Positions 8,803-17,543 of a DNA stretch of 64,000 bases are shown here, in pieces; position 1 is the first letter of the stretch; each line of letters begins with the position of its first letter. The stretch spans positions 5,144 to 69,143 of the forward strand of contig CAZLWX010000005.1 in assembly GCA_964563295.1 (NCBI GenBank). Reading direction: 5' to 3'. The translations under genes were made by a program, and so were the position numbers. This stretch comes from Chryseosolibacter sp964563295 (GTDB lineage: Bacteria > Bacteroidota > Bacteroidia > Cytophagales > Cyclobacteriaceae). Under the pieces are notes generated by a model. It worked only from the letters and a program-made list of their open reading frames with translations. It was not told the origin of the DNA and did not search any database.

Positions 8803-9453
8803 TTATTTTTTTTCGCAGAAGCTGCCGCGAGCAATATACAGGGGACGAATTTCCGCTGTCATGAGTCCCTCAAGCACGCCCGGGGTTAACTGCAATACTT
8901 CCTCCTGGACATCACCTCTCAACACAATGATGCCGCCTTCGCTCACGCCAAAGTTCGCTTCTGTTACCACATTACCTGTTCCACGAAGATCCATCAGGTA
9001 TGCAGCGTGCCGTTTCATAATATCACCGTACGAGGAAGCCGTGGTCTTCGACATAATCGGGCTGTAACGGGCGAATGTATAAGTCACCATTTCATAAGGT
9101 TCAGTCACAGCACATACGCCGCCGTAGACGGGGAAATAAGGCAGTATTTCGACGTTCCATCGCTGCGCCCTTATTCCAGGATCGGTACCGATCCATTCTT
9201 CAACCTGCGTTTTGCTTGCGCTGTTCATAATGAAAAGCCCTCCACCACCACCGAACGGGCCCGCTGCAAGCAGTTTGCCCTCGCTAGCGAGTCGTTCAAT
9301 ATTTGCCAGGTGGCCCTCCATGAGTTTCTCTAGCTCCGCATCCAGAAGCGTATCCACATGCTGCTTCTTGTGAAGAAACACAAAGGAGTATTGCTGTTGG
9401 GCCGTAACCTGTGTGGTGACCGCAATGGCGAGTATCCAGAAGAACTGTCTCAT
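8803..9453 (-). CDS. Secreted YCII-related protein (probably two YCII-like domains)
   Basis: A 216-residue protein with a signal peptide (cleavage after VTAQ at about residue 19). The first half matches the YCII/DGPF fold: an N-terminal strand, EGHLANIERLASEGKLLAAGPF with the conserved His and AGP, and a closing strand with PYF. The second half begins with a similar strand (PYEMVTYTFARYSP), contains KRHAAYLMDLRGTGNVVTEANFG, and appears to be a degenerate repeat of the same fold. YCII proteins are small ferredoxin-like barrels of mostly unknown activity, and export is less usual for them. The gene stands alone on the minus strand. Confidence 0.75.
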   Translation of the reverse strand: MRQFFWILAIAVTTQVTAQQQYSFVFLHKKQHVDTLLDAELEKLMEGHLANIERLASEGKLLAAGPFGGGGGLFIMNSASKTQVEEWIGTDPGIRAQRWNVEILPYFPVYGGVCAVTEPYEMVTYTFARYSPIMSKTTASSYGDIMKRHAAYLMDLRGTGNVVTEANFGVSEGGIIVLRGDVQEEVLQLTPGVLEGLMTAEIRPLYIARGSFCEKK

Positions 9454-9587
9454 GGGTGATGATTGATCACGAACTTAATGAAGAAATTCCCGTAAGGCCA
9501 ACGTGAAAGCTTGAATTTCCGGCTGGCAAATTTGTTGCCCTGAACAAACATACAGTTGAGATGAGCGAAAGTTGCATTGACCACCTG

Positions 9588-10736
9588 TTACAGTTTCGTC
9601 AACGCCTTGACCAGTCTCTTCAGGTCGGAGGCATCGTTGTATACGTTCGGAGAAACGCGGATGGCACTTCCGCGGAACGACACGTGTATCTTGTTCTTCT
9701 GAAGCGAGCTCCTGATCCGTTCAACATCGATTGATGATGGAACCCGGAGGCCAAACAGGTGACTAGCGCGATAGGCGGCATCTTCAATCCAAAAACCGCG
9801 CGATCGCAACTCCTCGATAGCTGCTCCCGAGATCTGCGCGCAGTACTGTTGAATGTTATCGACACCCCATCGGTCGATCTGCTCAATAGCCTTCAGCAGC
9901 ATGGGTACCAGGATGAAATTCGCCCGTTCTCCGACGTCGAAGCGCGTTGCTCCGGGCTGATACTGATTGTTGTACTGGACCAGCGCGCTAAAATCCTCGC
10001 TGCGGAGTCTTCCAATCCACGTTTCTTCAATGGGACGCCCATCGCTGAAGGTGTCGCTAAAGTAGGCGAGGGCAATCGAATAGGGACCTAAGAGCCACTT
10101 GTAGCCCGCGCAGATTAGCGCATCCGGATTGATGTTTGCGCAATCGAACGGCAAGGCTCCAACGGATTGTGTCCCATCAACGATAAGCAAAGCATTACGG
10201 TCTTTCGTATGTTTCCTGATCGCAGATAGATCAAACCGGGTTCCATCGGCCCAATGGGTATGCGCGATGGCGACGGCTCGCGTTGATGCATCGATTGCCT
10301 CGAGGATGCGTTCATTCCAACGCCGGCCGCGATCTGCAAGTTCGGCGGGCGGTGAAACAACTTTTAAGGTTGCCGACTGTTCATCACACAACCGCTGCCA
10401 GACATAATAGTTGCTCGGAAATTGTTCGGCTGCCACAATGATGTTCTGTCCTCGTTCCAGGCGCAGGTTCGCCGCAACCGCAGCCATTCCATAAGAAACA
10501 GAAGGAATAATGGCGATCCGGTCCTGCGTGGCGCCGATCAATTTCGCGTAAGCAGCCCGCAATGCGGCACTGTTGGCAAAAAACTCATCCGGAAAAATTT
10601 CAGCCGGATTGCGCTTCTGCCTCAGCCCTCGGATACCTGCCTTTTCCACGCTCTTCATCAACGGCGACATGTAGGCACAGTTCAGGTAGGTGATATTCTT
10701 CGGCAGTGAGAACTTGGCTCGTTTACTGGTAAGCAT
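9588..10736 (-). CDS. Aminotransferase class V-fold PLP enzyme
   Basis: A 382-residue fold-type I PLP enzyme of the class V group (cysteine desulfurase, isopenicillin N epimerase and kynureninase relatives). The N-terminal LNCAYMSPLMKSVEKAG is typical of the epimerase-like branch. VDGTQSVGALPFDC carries the Asp contacting the PLP ring, and AGYKWLLGPY contains the Schiff-base lysine at about residue 212. There is no desulfurase active-site cysteine loop that I can identify, so amino acid transamination, elimination or epimerisation is more likely than sulfur transfer. It lies downstream of gldD in the same direction with a 53-base gap. Confidence 0.88.
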   Translation of the reverse strand: MLTSKRAKFSLPKNITYLNCAYMSPLMKSVEKAGIRGLRQKRNPAEIFPDEFFANSAALRAAYAKLIGATQDRIAIIPSVSYGMAAVAANLRLERGQNIIVAAEQFPSNYYVWQRLCDEQSATLKVVSPPAELADRGRRWNERILEAIDASTRAVAIAHTHWADGTRFDLSAIRKHTKDRNALLIVDGTQSVGALPFDCANINPDALICAGYKWLLGPYSIALAYFSDTFSDGRPIEETWIGRLRSEDFSALVQYNNQYQPGATRFDVGERANFILVPMLLKAIEQIDRWGVDNIQQYCAQISGAAIEELRSRGFWIEDAAYRASHLFGLRVPSSIDVERIRSSLQKNKIHVSFRGSAIRVSPNVYNDASDLKRLVKALTKL

Positions 10737-10789
10737 CCTACAAGTATACGCACATAAAGGAAGAGAAATAAAGAAAGATTATTTCATGT

Positions 10790-11413
10790 TCAGTGCTTCC
10801 GCCAATCGAAGGTGTTGATCAGGTGCATCACATCCTTCTTCATATATTCAATGGCCGGCGCCAGCGAATCATTCTGGACTTTGGTATTGAAGTACAGTGC
10901 ACCGCGAAGAAAATTGGTGGTTGAATCGGTGATGGTAAACTGGAATTGACTCGGTACCTCACCTTCGAGTTCAGCAATGACGGCGGTATGGCCGGCCTCA
11001 TTTCGGGTGATAACCTCATCGATCGCGTAGGCTTTGATTTGATGTTTGGCGGTGAGGGTGTAGGCGTCATTGAGGAATTCTTGCAGAAGCTTTTGGCTGT
11101 GATTGACCTTCTTATAGGTGACGTGTATAGTGGAATTCAAGGTTGGATAATACAACTCAATCCAGTATCGTTCGTTCAATCGCGAAGTGTCGTCGAGCAG
11201 TCGCGCGTGTATCGAGTATTCGAAGGTGTATGGAAACGTGTCAGGCAACGGTCGGTAGGATGGTTCGGGCAGTTCAAGGCGATTGTATCCCAGCGGCTTT
11301 GGCAAGTAGGTGCGATCGCATGCGCCGGCAAAAATAACAACCAGTAAAACTGTAACCCGGAAGACGTAACCGGGGCATTTTCGGGTGCTTATGTTATTGC
11401 ACTTTCGGTTCAT
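10790..11413 (-). CDS. gldD: Gliding motility lipoprotein GldD
   Basis: A 207-residue lipoprotein with a lipobox GACDRTYLPKP near residue 32. The YLPKPLGYNRLELPEPSY motif after the Cys is characteristic of GldD, an essential but poorly understood gliding/T9SS-associated lipoprotein of Bacteroidota. The rest (PYTFEYSIHA, IELYYP, TNFLRGALYF) fits the family. The 5' end overlaps the 3' end of gldE by 20 bases, matching the conserved gldE-gldD pair. It belongs to the mutY-ssb-gldE-gldD transcription unit. Confidence 0.93.
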   Translation of the reverse strand: MNRKCNNISTRKCPGYVFRVTVLLVVIFAGACDRTYLPKPLGYNRLELPEPSYRPLPDTFPYTFEYSIHARLLDDTSRLNERYWIELYYPTLNSTIHVTYKKVNHSQKLLQEFLNDAYTLTAKHQIKAYAIDEVITRNEAGHTAVIAELEGEVPSQFQFTITDSTTNFLRGALYFNTKVQNDSLAPAIEYMKKDVMHLINTFDWRKH

Positions 11414-12707
11414 GGACTTCCACTCGAACTTTCTTTATGCGCTTTTGATCAACTGCCTCCACAACCATTGACAGTGGTCCCATCGTGATTTTTTCTCCGA
11501 CTTCCGGCATCGTCCTGTTATGCTGAAGAATAACGCCGCTGAGCGATTCATTGATCCCCCGTAAGGGATAAAACATTCCGGGATTGACGTTCAACACGCG
11601 ACAAAATTCGTATACCGAGGTCTTGCCGTCGAATACATACGTGTGCTCGTCCAGGCGCTGATAACGGGACCCGATTTCATCAAATTCATCATTGATGTCT
11701 CCAAGGATTTCCTCGATGATGTCTTCCAGCGTTATCAAACCCAGCGTGCGACCCTGCTGGTTGACCACCAATGCTATATGAACGCGTTTTTCCTGGAAAT
11801 CTTTCAGCAGAAAGTCGATCTTCTTCGATTCCTGCTCGAAATACCCCGACCGAATGAGCTTTCGCCAATCAAAATCCCGGCCTTCTCCAAGGAAAGGCAA
11901 CAGGTCCTTGATGTAAAGCAACCCGATGATGTTGTCAAGAGAGCCATCGCAGACGGGGATCCTCGAATACCCCGATTTGCGGATGAATTCCATCAGTTCA
12001 TGAAAGTTGACCGATACGTCGACAAATGAGATTTCCGTACGCGGCCGCATGACTTGTTTCACGCGAAGGGTACCGAAGTTGACAATCCCCTCGAGGATCT
12101 CTTTTTCGCCCTCGACGGGCTCGTTATCGATCGTTGCCAGCTGAAGCGCGCTGGTGAATTCCTCAACGGATTTTTGTTCGGACTTCGATAGCAGGATTCG
12201 TTCAACACTCAACGACATTCGAAGGATGGGTGCCACAATCGGACGCAGCAATGCCACGAGTCCGGCAACGGCCCGCGCATTTCTACTCACTATCCTGCTC
12301 GCGACCGCACTGCCATAAATTTTAGCCAGGATAACTCCGAACAGTCCAAAACCAAGTGCCAGCAGGACCATCCAGATTAGCAACGCCGGGCGTGAGGCGC
12401 TAACCTCCGCGTTCCATGCAAAGGAGGCCATAGTTATCACCGCCGCAGCAACCAGGAGTGCATACTTGCACGTTGTCAGCACAGTCAGCAACAACCGCGG
12501 ATCCTTCAGGAGTTTCGATACAATTTGTTCCCGTTTGCTGCTACTGGTTCTCCAGCGCTCGATCTCTTCCGCTTTCAGCGCAAAGAAGGCTGCTTCAAGA
12601 CTTGACACCCAGCCGGACAGAATCAGCAGCAGGGCAGTGATCAAAAAATATAACAGACTTTGGTCTGATAAGATATGCAGTAAGCTATAACTGGGAGGCT
12701 CGTCCAA
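11394..12707 (-). CDS. gldE: Gliding motility-associated protein GldE (CNNM/CBS transporter-like)
   Basis: A 437-residue CNNM/HlyC-CorC family protein. Residues about 15-190 hold the DUF21/CNNM transmembrane domain with several hydrophobic segments (YFLITALLLILSGWVSSLEA and others). A CBS pair follows (VMRPRTEISFVDV and HIALVVNQQGRTLGLITLEDIIEEILGDI), then a C-terminal CorC/HlyC domain. GldE is a GldD partner with an undefined biochemical role; related proteins export Mg2+/Co2+. It starts 23 bases after ssb and overlaps gldD, so these genes are cotranscribed. Confidence 0.93.
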   Translation of the reverse strand: MDEPPSYSLLHILSDQSLLYFLITALLLILSGWVSSLEAAFFALKAEEIERWRTSSSKREQIVSKLLKDPRLLLTVLTTCKYALLVAAAVITMASFAWNAEVSASRPALLIWMVLLALGFGLFGVILAKIYGSAVASRIVSRNARAVAGLVALLRPIVAPILRMSLSVERILLSKSEQKSVEEFTSALQLATIDNEPVEGEKEILEGIVNFGTLRVKQVMRPRTEISFVDVSVNFHELMEFIRKSGYSRIPVCDGSLDNIIGLLYIKDLLPFLGEGRDFDWRKLIRSGYFEQESKKIDFLLKDFQEKRVHIALVVNQQGRTLGLITLEDIIEEILGDINDEFDEIGSRYQRLDEHTYVFDGKTSVYEFCRVLNVNPGMFYPLRGINESLSGVILQHNRTMPEVGEKITMGPLSMVVEAVDQKRIKKVRVEVHEPKVQ

Positions 12708-12730
12708 GAGGTGTAGTCGTTAGTTCAACA

Positions 12731-13180
12731 TCAGAATGGCAGATCATCGGAACCTGAGTCCGCCGTGGGGGCTACATAGCCACCACCAGATTCACTGGTT
12801 GTCCGTTCAGTACTTCGGTTGCCTGCATCACCGGCACTGTTACCGCCTCCGCGGCTTCCCAGCATCGTCATATTGTCGGCAATAATTTCGGTTGTGTACC
12901 GGGTAACGCCTTCCTTCTCCCAGGACCGGGTCCTAAGTTTTCCTTCAATGTAAACCAGGTCGCCCTTGTGAAGATACTTCTGAGCAATTTCGGCAAGCCC
13001 GCGCCATAGCACGATATTATGCCATTCGGTCGTCTCCCTCCGCTCACCGGTTGTGCGGTCCTTGTAAGACTCTGACGTTGCAAGCGAGAAGTTGGCCACC
13101 ATTGCGCCGTTATCAAGATTTCTAACTTCCGGTTCTTTGCCAAGACGACCAACCAGGATGACTTTGTTTACTCCAGACAT
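12731..13180 (-). CDS. ssb: Single-stranded DNA-binding protein
   Basis: A 149-residue SSB with an N-terminal OB fold (MSGVNKVILVGRLGKEPEVR, ending at about residue 110). A Gly/Ser/Thr-rich linker follows, then the acidic C-terminal tip DDLPF that recruits replication and repair partners. It protects ssDNA as a tetramer. A perfect minus-7 box lies 30-37 bases upstream of the start (13210-13217), so transcription may begin here even though mutY is upstream in the same direction. Confidence 0.96.
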   Translation of the reverse strand: MSGVNKVILVGRLGKEPEVRNLDNGAMVANFSLATSESYKDRTTGERRETTEWHNIVLWRGLAEIAQKYLHKGDLVYIEGKLRTRSWEKEGVTRYTTEIIADNMTMLGSRGGGNSAGDAGNRSTERTTSESGGGYVAPTADSGSDDLPF

Positions 13181-13209
13181 ATTGTACTCTTAAGGGTTTG
13201 TAAGGGTAA

Positions 13210-13217
13210 CAAAAGTA
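13210..13217 (-). promoter_or_regulatory. Bacteroidota minus-7 promoter box upstream of ssb
   Basis: The minus strand reads TACTTTTG, a perfect TAnnTTTG match, placing the transcription start at about 13206 and giving a roughly 25-base leader. I found no TTG at the expected minus-33 spacing, so only the downstream half of the promoter is convincing. Confidence 0.5.
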
Positions 13218-13232
13218 CCACCTTTCAGCTAA

Positions 13233-14291
13233 CTATAAAAGGTATTCATCGGCGAGAAAACGGTTTACCAGGACAGGTTTCGGCAACTGCGCAATTTGAC
13301 GGAAAGAATAAAAAGCAGCATTTTTTTCCATGACCCTGCCACTTTTGCGAGTCTTTACAACGATAAAGCGGCTGAAGATTGTTTGGTGGCTGAGAATATG
13401 TTTATAAAGTCCCGAAACCCGTACATTCCCCGTCTTGCCGATGAGCTTTTTGAGCGGTTCCTCGGTCATGATTTTTTGCACTGACAATGGCCTTGATTTC
13501 TCAATGAGATTAAAATCGAATAAGCCAAGCCAGATGTCTTTTTCCTGCCGCTGACGCATGAGCAGTGAGCGACCTTTCTCAACGACCACGTAATAGAAAT
13601 ACCGTTTGCGGTTTTTGAGAGACCGTATCTTCACCGGAAGGTGTTCCTGCAATCCATTTTTCCGCGCAAAGCAATCGGCAGAAAAAACACAGCTGGCACA
13701 TTTTGGATTTTTTGGCGTACAAACCAGGGCACCGAGCTCCATCACGCCCTGATTGTGCAAGTGTGGGTGGTCATGCGAGATAAGATCATTAGCCAGAGCA
13801 CTGAATTCACGTTTGCCCTTTGGAGAGTTAATCGGTGTGTCAATCCCGATGACACGTGACAACAGGCGAAAGACGTTACCGTCAACAACGGCGACCGGAA
13901 TTCCAAATGAGATTGATGCTATTGCGGCCGCCGTGTATTCTCCGATGCCGGGCAACGTCAGCAACTCGTCGTATGATTGCGGAAAGTTGCCGCCGTATTT
14001 TTTTGTCACCACTTTGGCACACGCGTGCAGGTTCCTGGCCCGGGTATAGTATCCCAGTCCTTGCCAGAGGCGTAATACCTGACGAGGTGAAGCGGCGGCG
14101 AGTTTTGCTATCGTTGGGAATCGCCTGACAAATTGCTGGTAGTACGGCAGTCCTTGATCAACTCTCGTTTGTTGCAGGATTATTTCGGAAAGCCAGATCT
14201 TATAGGGGTCTTTGGTGGCGCGCCAGGGAAGCTCTCGCCGGTTGTTTTCGTACCACTTAACGACTTTTTCAGAAAAATAACGTTTGTCCAT
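13233..14291 (-). CDS. mutY: A/G-specific adenine glycosylase
   Basis: MutY removes adenine mispaired with 8-oxoguanine. The N-terminal HhH-GPD domain shows SEIILQQTRVDQ (catalytic Glu), the helix-hairpin-helix LPGIGEYTAAAIASI and the catalytic Asp in VAVVDGNVFR. The 4Fe-4S loop is C-x6-C-x2-C-x5-C in CTPKNPKCASCVFSADC. A C-terminal NUDIX-like domain for 8-oxoG recognition follows. A TTG at 14315 extends the frame by 8 residues, but ATG 14291 gives the family N-terminus MDKRYFSEKVVKWY, so 14291 is used (352 aa). It is the first gene of the mutY-ssb-gldE-gldD block and diverges from HU. Confidence 0.95.
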   Translation of the reverse strand: MDKRYFSEKVVKWYENNRRELPWRATKDPYKIWLSEIILQQTRVDQGLPYYQQFVRRFPTIAKLAAASPRQVLRLWQGLGYYTRARNLHACAKVVTKKYGGNFPQSYDELLTLPGIGEYTAAAIASISFGIPVAVVDGNVFRLLSRVIGIDTPINSPKGKREFSALANDLISHDHPHLHNQGVMELGALVCTPKNPKCASCVFSADCFARKNGLQEHLPVKIRSLKNRKRYFYYVVVEKGRSLLMRQRQEKDIWLGLFDFNLIEKSRPLSVQKIMTEEPLKKLIGKTGNVRVSGLYKHILSHQTIFSRFIVVKTRKSGRVMEKNAAFYSFRQIAQLPKPVLVNRFLADEYLL

Positions 14292-14344
14292 CCCCCTGAT
14301 AATCAATTTTTTCAATATTCATTTTTTAATCTGGGAAGGCAAAG

Positions 14345-14352
14345 TAAATTTG
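14345..14352 (+). promoter_or_regulatory. Bacteroidota minus-7 promoter box upstream of the HU gene
   Basis: The sequence TAAATTTG is a perfect TAnnTTTG match in the divergent mutY/HU spacer. The implied start near 14356 gives a leader of about 33 bases before GTG 14389. No clear minus-33 TTG was seen. Confidence 0.45.
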
Positions 14353-14388
14353 CCCCTCCCGGAAAAAAATTGACTTAAAACTACTACC

Positions 14389-14694
14389 GTGACCAAAGCA
14401 GATATTATTAACGAGATCGCAGAAAAGACAGGCGTAGACAAGGCCGATGTGACGGCGTCTGTTGAGGCTTTCTTTAGTGTGGTGAAGAGCTCCATGTCCA
14501 ACGGCAACAATATTTACATCCGTGGTTTTGGAAGTTTTATCAACAAGAAGAGGAAGAAGAAAATTGCCAGGAACATCTCGCGAAATACTGCCCTTGTCAT
14601 CGACGAACATTTTATTCCGAGCTTCAAGCCCGCCAAGATCTTTATCAACAAGATCAAGAATAGCGAAAAGGTAAAGCAGCTGGCGGAAAAATAG
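14389..14694 (+). CDS. HU/IHF-family DNA-binding protein
   Basis: A 101-residue histone-like protein starting at GTG (MTKADIINEIAEKTGVDKAD). The N-terminal helices and the RGFGSFINKKRKKKIARNI arm are typical of the DNABII family, which bends DNA and organises the nucleoid. The family Pro at the arm tip is not obvious, and the C-terminal extension (KIFINKIKNSEKVKQLAEK) makes it slightly longer than the usual 90 residues. It leads the HU-TPR-COX24-rng block and has a promoter box 37-44 bases upstream. Confidence 0.93.
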   Translation: MTKADIINEIAEKTGVDKADVTASVEAFFSVVKSSMSNGNNIYIRGFGSFINKKRKKKIARNISRNTALVIDEHFIPSFKPAKIFINKIKNSEKVKQLAEK

Positions 14695-14733
14695 CCCCGT
14701 GTCTTGTTGTTTTGACCTCGATTATTGCGCTTT

Positions 14734-15543
14734 ATGAATAAGACGCGTTTGATCCTTATTGTCAGCTGCGCGATACTCATCTTCCTGCTGTTTCAACTCC
14801 CCAAGAGTGTAGTGGAGAACGAAAATGAAATGGTGACGAGTAACGCCGACACCATCGCATCCCACATTCAGGACTTCGCCCAGACTCCGGTGGAGGTGAG
14901 AGAGAAGATCGCACATTACCGGGCCTTGATTCAGGCGGATGCGGAAAATGAAAAAAATGCTATCTTTGCCGACTCTTTGGCAGCCCTGTATAATACTGCA
15001 AGTCAGTTTGATAGCGCGGGCTGGTATGCCGAGGTAGCTGCAAGGTCTTTCAATGACGTGGGCAGCTGGCTGAAGGCGGCAGACAGCTACTACCAGGCTT
15101 ATACGCTGGCGGTAGATCCCGCGAGGCAGGCCACGTTTGCAGGAAAAGCCCAGGAGTATTATCAAAAAGTGTTGACTGCGCAGCCCCGGAACCTGGATGT
15201 CAAGACAAAGATGGCGATGACATACCTGACGTCGCCAAATCCGATGCAGGGCATCACGATGCTGCGGGAAGTGTTGCAGGCCGACCCGAAAAATGAAGGA
15301 GCGTTGTTCAATATGGGCATGCTCTCCATTCAGTCGGGCCAATACGACCGGGCAATAGAACGGCTGGAAGAACTGCTCGAAGTGAATCCCGATCACATTC
15401 AAGGCAACCTGTTGCTTGGGATCGCCTGGATGAACAAAGGTGAAACCGGGAAAGCCAGGCAGCAATTCGAAAAAGTAAAAAGATTGGATAGGGATCCGGC
15501 TGTGCAAGCGACCGTGGATTCGTATCTGGAGGAATTAAAATAA
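14734..15543 (+). CDS. Tetratricopeptide repeat protein, membrane-anchored
   Basis: A 269-residue protein with an N-terminal hydrophobic anchor (LILIVSCAILIFLLFQL) and no lipobox, so it is probably a signal-anchored periplasmic protein. The remainder is helical, with at least four TPR units from about residue 90; GALFNMGMLSIQSGQYDRAI and GNLLLGIAWMNKGETGKAR show the W/Y-x-LG pattern. TTG 14725 would add three residues; ATG 14734 is preferred. The gene lies between HU and rng. A role as a scaffold is likely; its partner is unknown. Confidence 0.85.
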   Translation: MNKTRLILIVSCAILIFLLFQLPKSVVENENEMVTSNADTIASHIQDFAQTPVEVREKIAHYRALIQADAENEKNAIFADSLAALYNTASQFDSAGWYAEVAARSFNDVGSWLKAADSYYQAYTLAVDPARQATFAGKAQEYYQKVLTAQPRNLDVKTKMAMTYLTSPNPMQGITMLREVLQADPKNEGALFNMGMLSIQSGQYDRAIERLEELLEVNPDHIQGNLLLGIAWMNKGETGKARQQFEKVKRLDRDPAVQATVDSYLEELK

Positions 15544-15590
15544 TCATTCACTAAACCCGCAGGTTGTGCGGGAGAAAAAACACATCAACT

Positions 15591-15680
15591 ATGCCAAGCG
15601 GAAAAAAAAGGAAAAAACACAAGATGGCGACGCATAAGCGAAAAAAGCGTCTCAGAAAGAACAGACATAAGAAGAAGTAA
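15591..15680 (+). CDS. COX24-domain (mS38-like) small basic ribosomal-type protein, 29 aa
   Basis: This tiny frame runs from ATG 15591 to TAA 15678-15680 and encodes MPSGKKRKKHKMATHKRKKR followed by nine more residues that are mostly Lys/Arg/His. More than half of the residues are basic. The KKHKMATHKRKKRLRKNR core matches the AURKAIP1/COX24 family (mitochondrial mS38 relatives), known from Bacteroidota genomes as a very short protein often encoded before the RNase G gene. It is probably a ribosome small-subunit component binding rRNA. It is easily missed by gene callers because of its length. The position between the TPR gene and rng supports it. Confidence 0.78.
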   Translation: MPSGKKRKKHKMATHKRKKRLRKNRHKKK

Positions 15681-15733
15681 TTCCGGCATTGCCGTCTATA
15701 GACATCATTTTTTTAATTTAACCATTCTACGTT

Positions 15734-17290
15734 TTGAGTAACGAACTAATAATTAGTGCAACTCAGGACGGATGTCGTATAGCCCTTCTTAAAGACAAGA
15801 CGCTTGTAGAGTTTCATCAGGAAGCAGAAGGAAGCAAGTTCACCGTGGGTGATATATTCCTGGGAACCGTGAAGAAAGTGGTTCCGGGATTGAATGCAGC
15901 CTTCATCGATGTGGGTTACGAAAAAGACGCTTTCCTGCATTACCTTGATCTGGGGCCGCAGTTTAGTTCACTGCAGAAGTTTACCAAACTGGTCCGCGGA
16001 AAAAAGATCAACGGAACAAGACTCGACAAGTTCCACCCGGAACCGGACATCGACAAGCACGGGAAGATCACCCAGCAGCTGTCGAAGAACCAAATGTTAC
16101 CGGTGCAGATTGTAAAGGAGCCGATCTCCACAAAAGGGCCGCGATTATCCTGTGAGTTATCACTGGCGGGACGATACCTGGTACTGGTACCGTTTTCCAA
16201 CGCCGTAAGCGTATCCAAGAAGATCACCAGCAGCGAGGAAAGAAAACGCCTCCTGCGACTGATCCAGTCCATTAAGCCTGAAAATTTTGGCGTAATTATC
16301 CGAACAGTTGCGGAGAACAAGGAAGTAGCCGAACTCGACCGCGACTTGCGCAACCTGGTGAAAACCTGGGAGGAAGGCATGACGCGTTTGCCACATGCCC
16401 ACCCGCGCGAAAAAGTAATTGGCGAATTGGACAAAACTTCCTCATTGTTGCGAGACCTTCTCAACGAATCGTTCGACAACGTTCACGTCGATGACAAGAA
16501 AATGTATGACGAAGTCCGGGCATACATCCGAACGATCGCCCCCGACAAGGAGAAGATCGTCAAATACTACAACGGCAAAGCAAAAATATTTGAGCACTAC
16601 GGCATCGAACGACAGATCAAATCGGCGTTCGGTCAAACGGTAAGCCTCAGAAACGGCGGCTACCTCATCATCGAGCACACAGAAGCGCTCCACGTGATCG
16701 ACGTCAACAGCGGGAATAAGTCCACCCGCGAAGAATCCCAGGAAACAACCGCTTTGTCCGTCAATGTTGAAGCGGCAAAAGAAATCGCACGACAGTTGCG
16801 CCTGCGCGATATGGGAGGAATCATTGTGATCGATTTCATCGACATGAGGAACCTCGAGCACAAGAAACTCATCTATAAAGTCATGCGCGAAGCCATGATG
16901 GACGACAAGGCCAAGTCCACCGTGCTGCCGCTCTCTAAATTCGGACTCATGCAGATCACCCGCGAGCGTGTGCGTCCCCAGATGAACATCGCCACACGGG
17001 AAGTTTGCCCGACATGCAATGGCACCGGGAAAATCTCAGCATCCATACTCACATCCGACCTGATCGAAAAGAACCTGGAACATCTCCTGGTAAAGCAAAA
17101 CGAAAAGGAGCTGATACTGGCGGTACATCCTTACCTTCACGCATACTTCACCAAGGGCTTGATCTCTCAAAGAATGCGGTGGTACTTCAAATACAAGCGC
17201 TGGATCTCACTTGTCAAAGACACCTCAATGGCGATTGTTGAATACAAATTCCTCAATCGCGAGGGCGAAGAAATACAACTCACGAACTAA
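15734..17290 (+). CDS. rng: Ribonuclease G (Rne/Rng family)
   Basis: A 518-residue endoribonuclease for rRNA maturation and mRNA turnover. An S1 RNA-binding domain (VGDIFLGTVKKVVPGLNAAF) occupies roughly residues 36-130, with an insertion containing a basic loop. The catalytic region shows HVIDVNSGNKS and GIIVIDFIDMRN with the Mg2+-binding Asp residues. The zinc-link motif CPTCNGTGK follows at about residue 425. The start is TTG 15734 (MSNELIISATQDG), the only start that preserves the conserved N-terminus. A weak terminator hairpin follows the stop directly. Confidence 0.95.
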   Translation: MSNELIISATQDGCRIALLKDKTLVEFHQEAEGSKFTVGDIFLGTVKKVVPGLNAAFIDVGYEKDAFLHYLDLGPQFSSLQKFTKLVRGKKINGTRLDKFHPEPDIDKHGKITQQLSKNQMLPVQIVKEPISTKGPRLSCELSLAGRYLVLVPFSNAVSVSKKITSSEERKRLLRLIQSIKPENFGVIIRTVAENKEVAELDRDLRNLVKTWEEGMTRLPHAHPREKVIGELDKTSSLLRDLLNESFDNVHVDDKKMYDEVRAYIRTIAPDKEKIVKYYNGKAKIFEHYGIERQIKSAFGQTVSLRNGGYLIIEHTEALHVIDVNSGNKSTREESQETTALSVNVEAAKEIARQLRLRDMGGIIVIDFIDMRNLEHKKLIYKVMREAMMDDKAKSTVLPLSKFGLMQITRERVRPQMNIATREVCPTCNGTGKISASILTSDLIEKNLEHLLVKQNEKELILAVHPYLHAYFTKGLISQRMRWYFKYKRWISLVKDTSMAIVEYKFLNREGEEIQLTN

Positions 17291-17293
17291 CGA

Positions 17294-17320
17294 GGGAGGG
17301 GACTTTTATCCCCTCCTTGT
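17294..17320 (+). terminator. Hairpin at the end of rng (convergent junction)
   Basis: A stem of about 9 base pairs (17294-17302 with 17109-17117 of the same kilobase, i.e. 17309-17317; one G-T pair) with a short AT-rich loop is followed by a weak T-rich stretch. It sits in the 15-base gap between rng and the convergent small membrane gene and overlaps the latter's stop codon, so it may serve the plus strand mainly. Confidence 0.6.
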
Positions 17321-17536
17321 TCTTTCCCGCAATACCCTGACTTCCCTGGCACGCAAGTGATAGAAGTAATAAACAAATACTCCAACCAGGGGAACAAAAA
17401 TGATCGTCAACGACAGGTACACCTTCGCTTTCTGGCTTATCACATCGTTTCGCTCGATATGCGTTAGGGACACGACATTCATAGCCAGGTAAACCAACAA
17501 GAAACATCCGACAATAAGATCGATCCAGGAATCCAT
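17306..17536 (-). CDS. Small two-helix membrane protein (PLDc_N-like)
   Basis: A 76-residue protein starting at ATG 17536 (MDSWIDLIVGCFLLVYLAMN); a TTG six bases upstream is less likely. There are two transmembrane segments, residues 5-22 and about 39-58 (VYLSLTIIFVPLVGVFVYYF). The second ends in the FVPLVGVFVYYF pattern typical of the phospholipase D nuclease N-terminal (PLDc_N) family, a small integral membrane domain of unclear role. The tail is strongly basic. It starts 7 bases after the stop of the SprB-repeat gene, so the two form an operon. Confidence 0.65.
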   Translation of the reverse strand: MDSWIDLIVGCFLLVYLAMNVVSLTHIERNDVISQKAKVYLSLTIIFVPLVGVFVYYFYHLRAREVRVLRERTRRG

Positions 17537-17543
17537 CTGCAAA

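Noticed and set aside
14722..15507. Open frame of about 260 codons opposite the TPR gene
   Set aside because: The plus strand encodes a clear signal-anchored TPR protein, and the antisense product has no recognisable feature.
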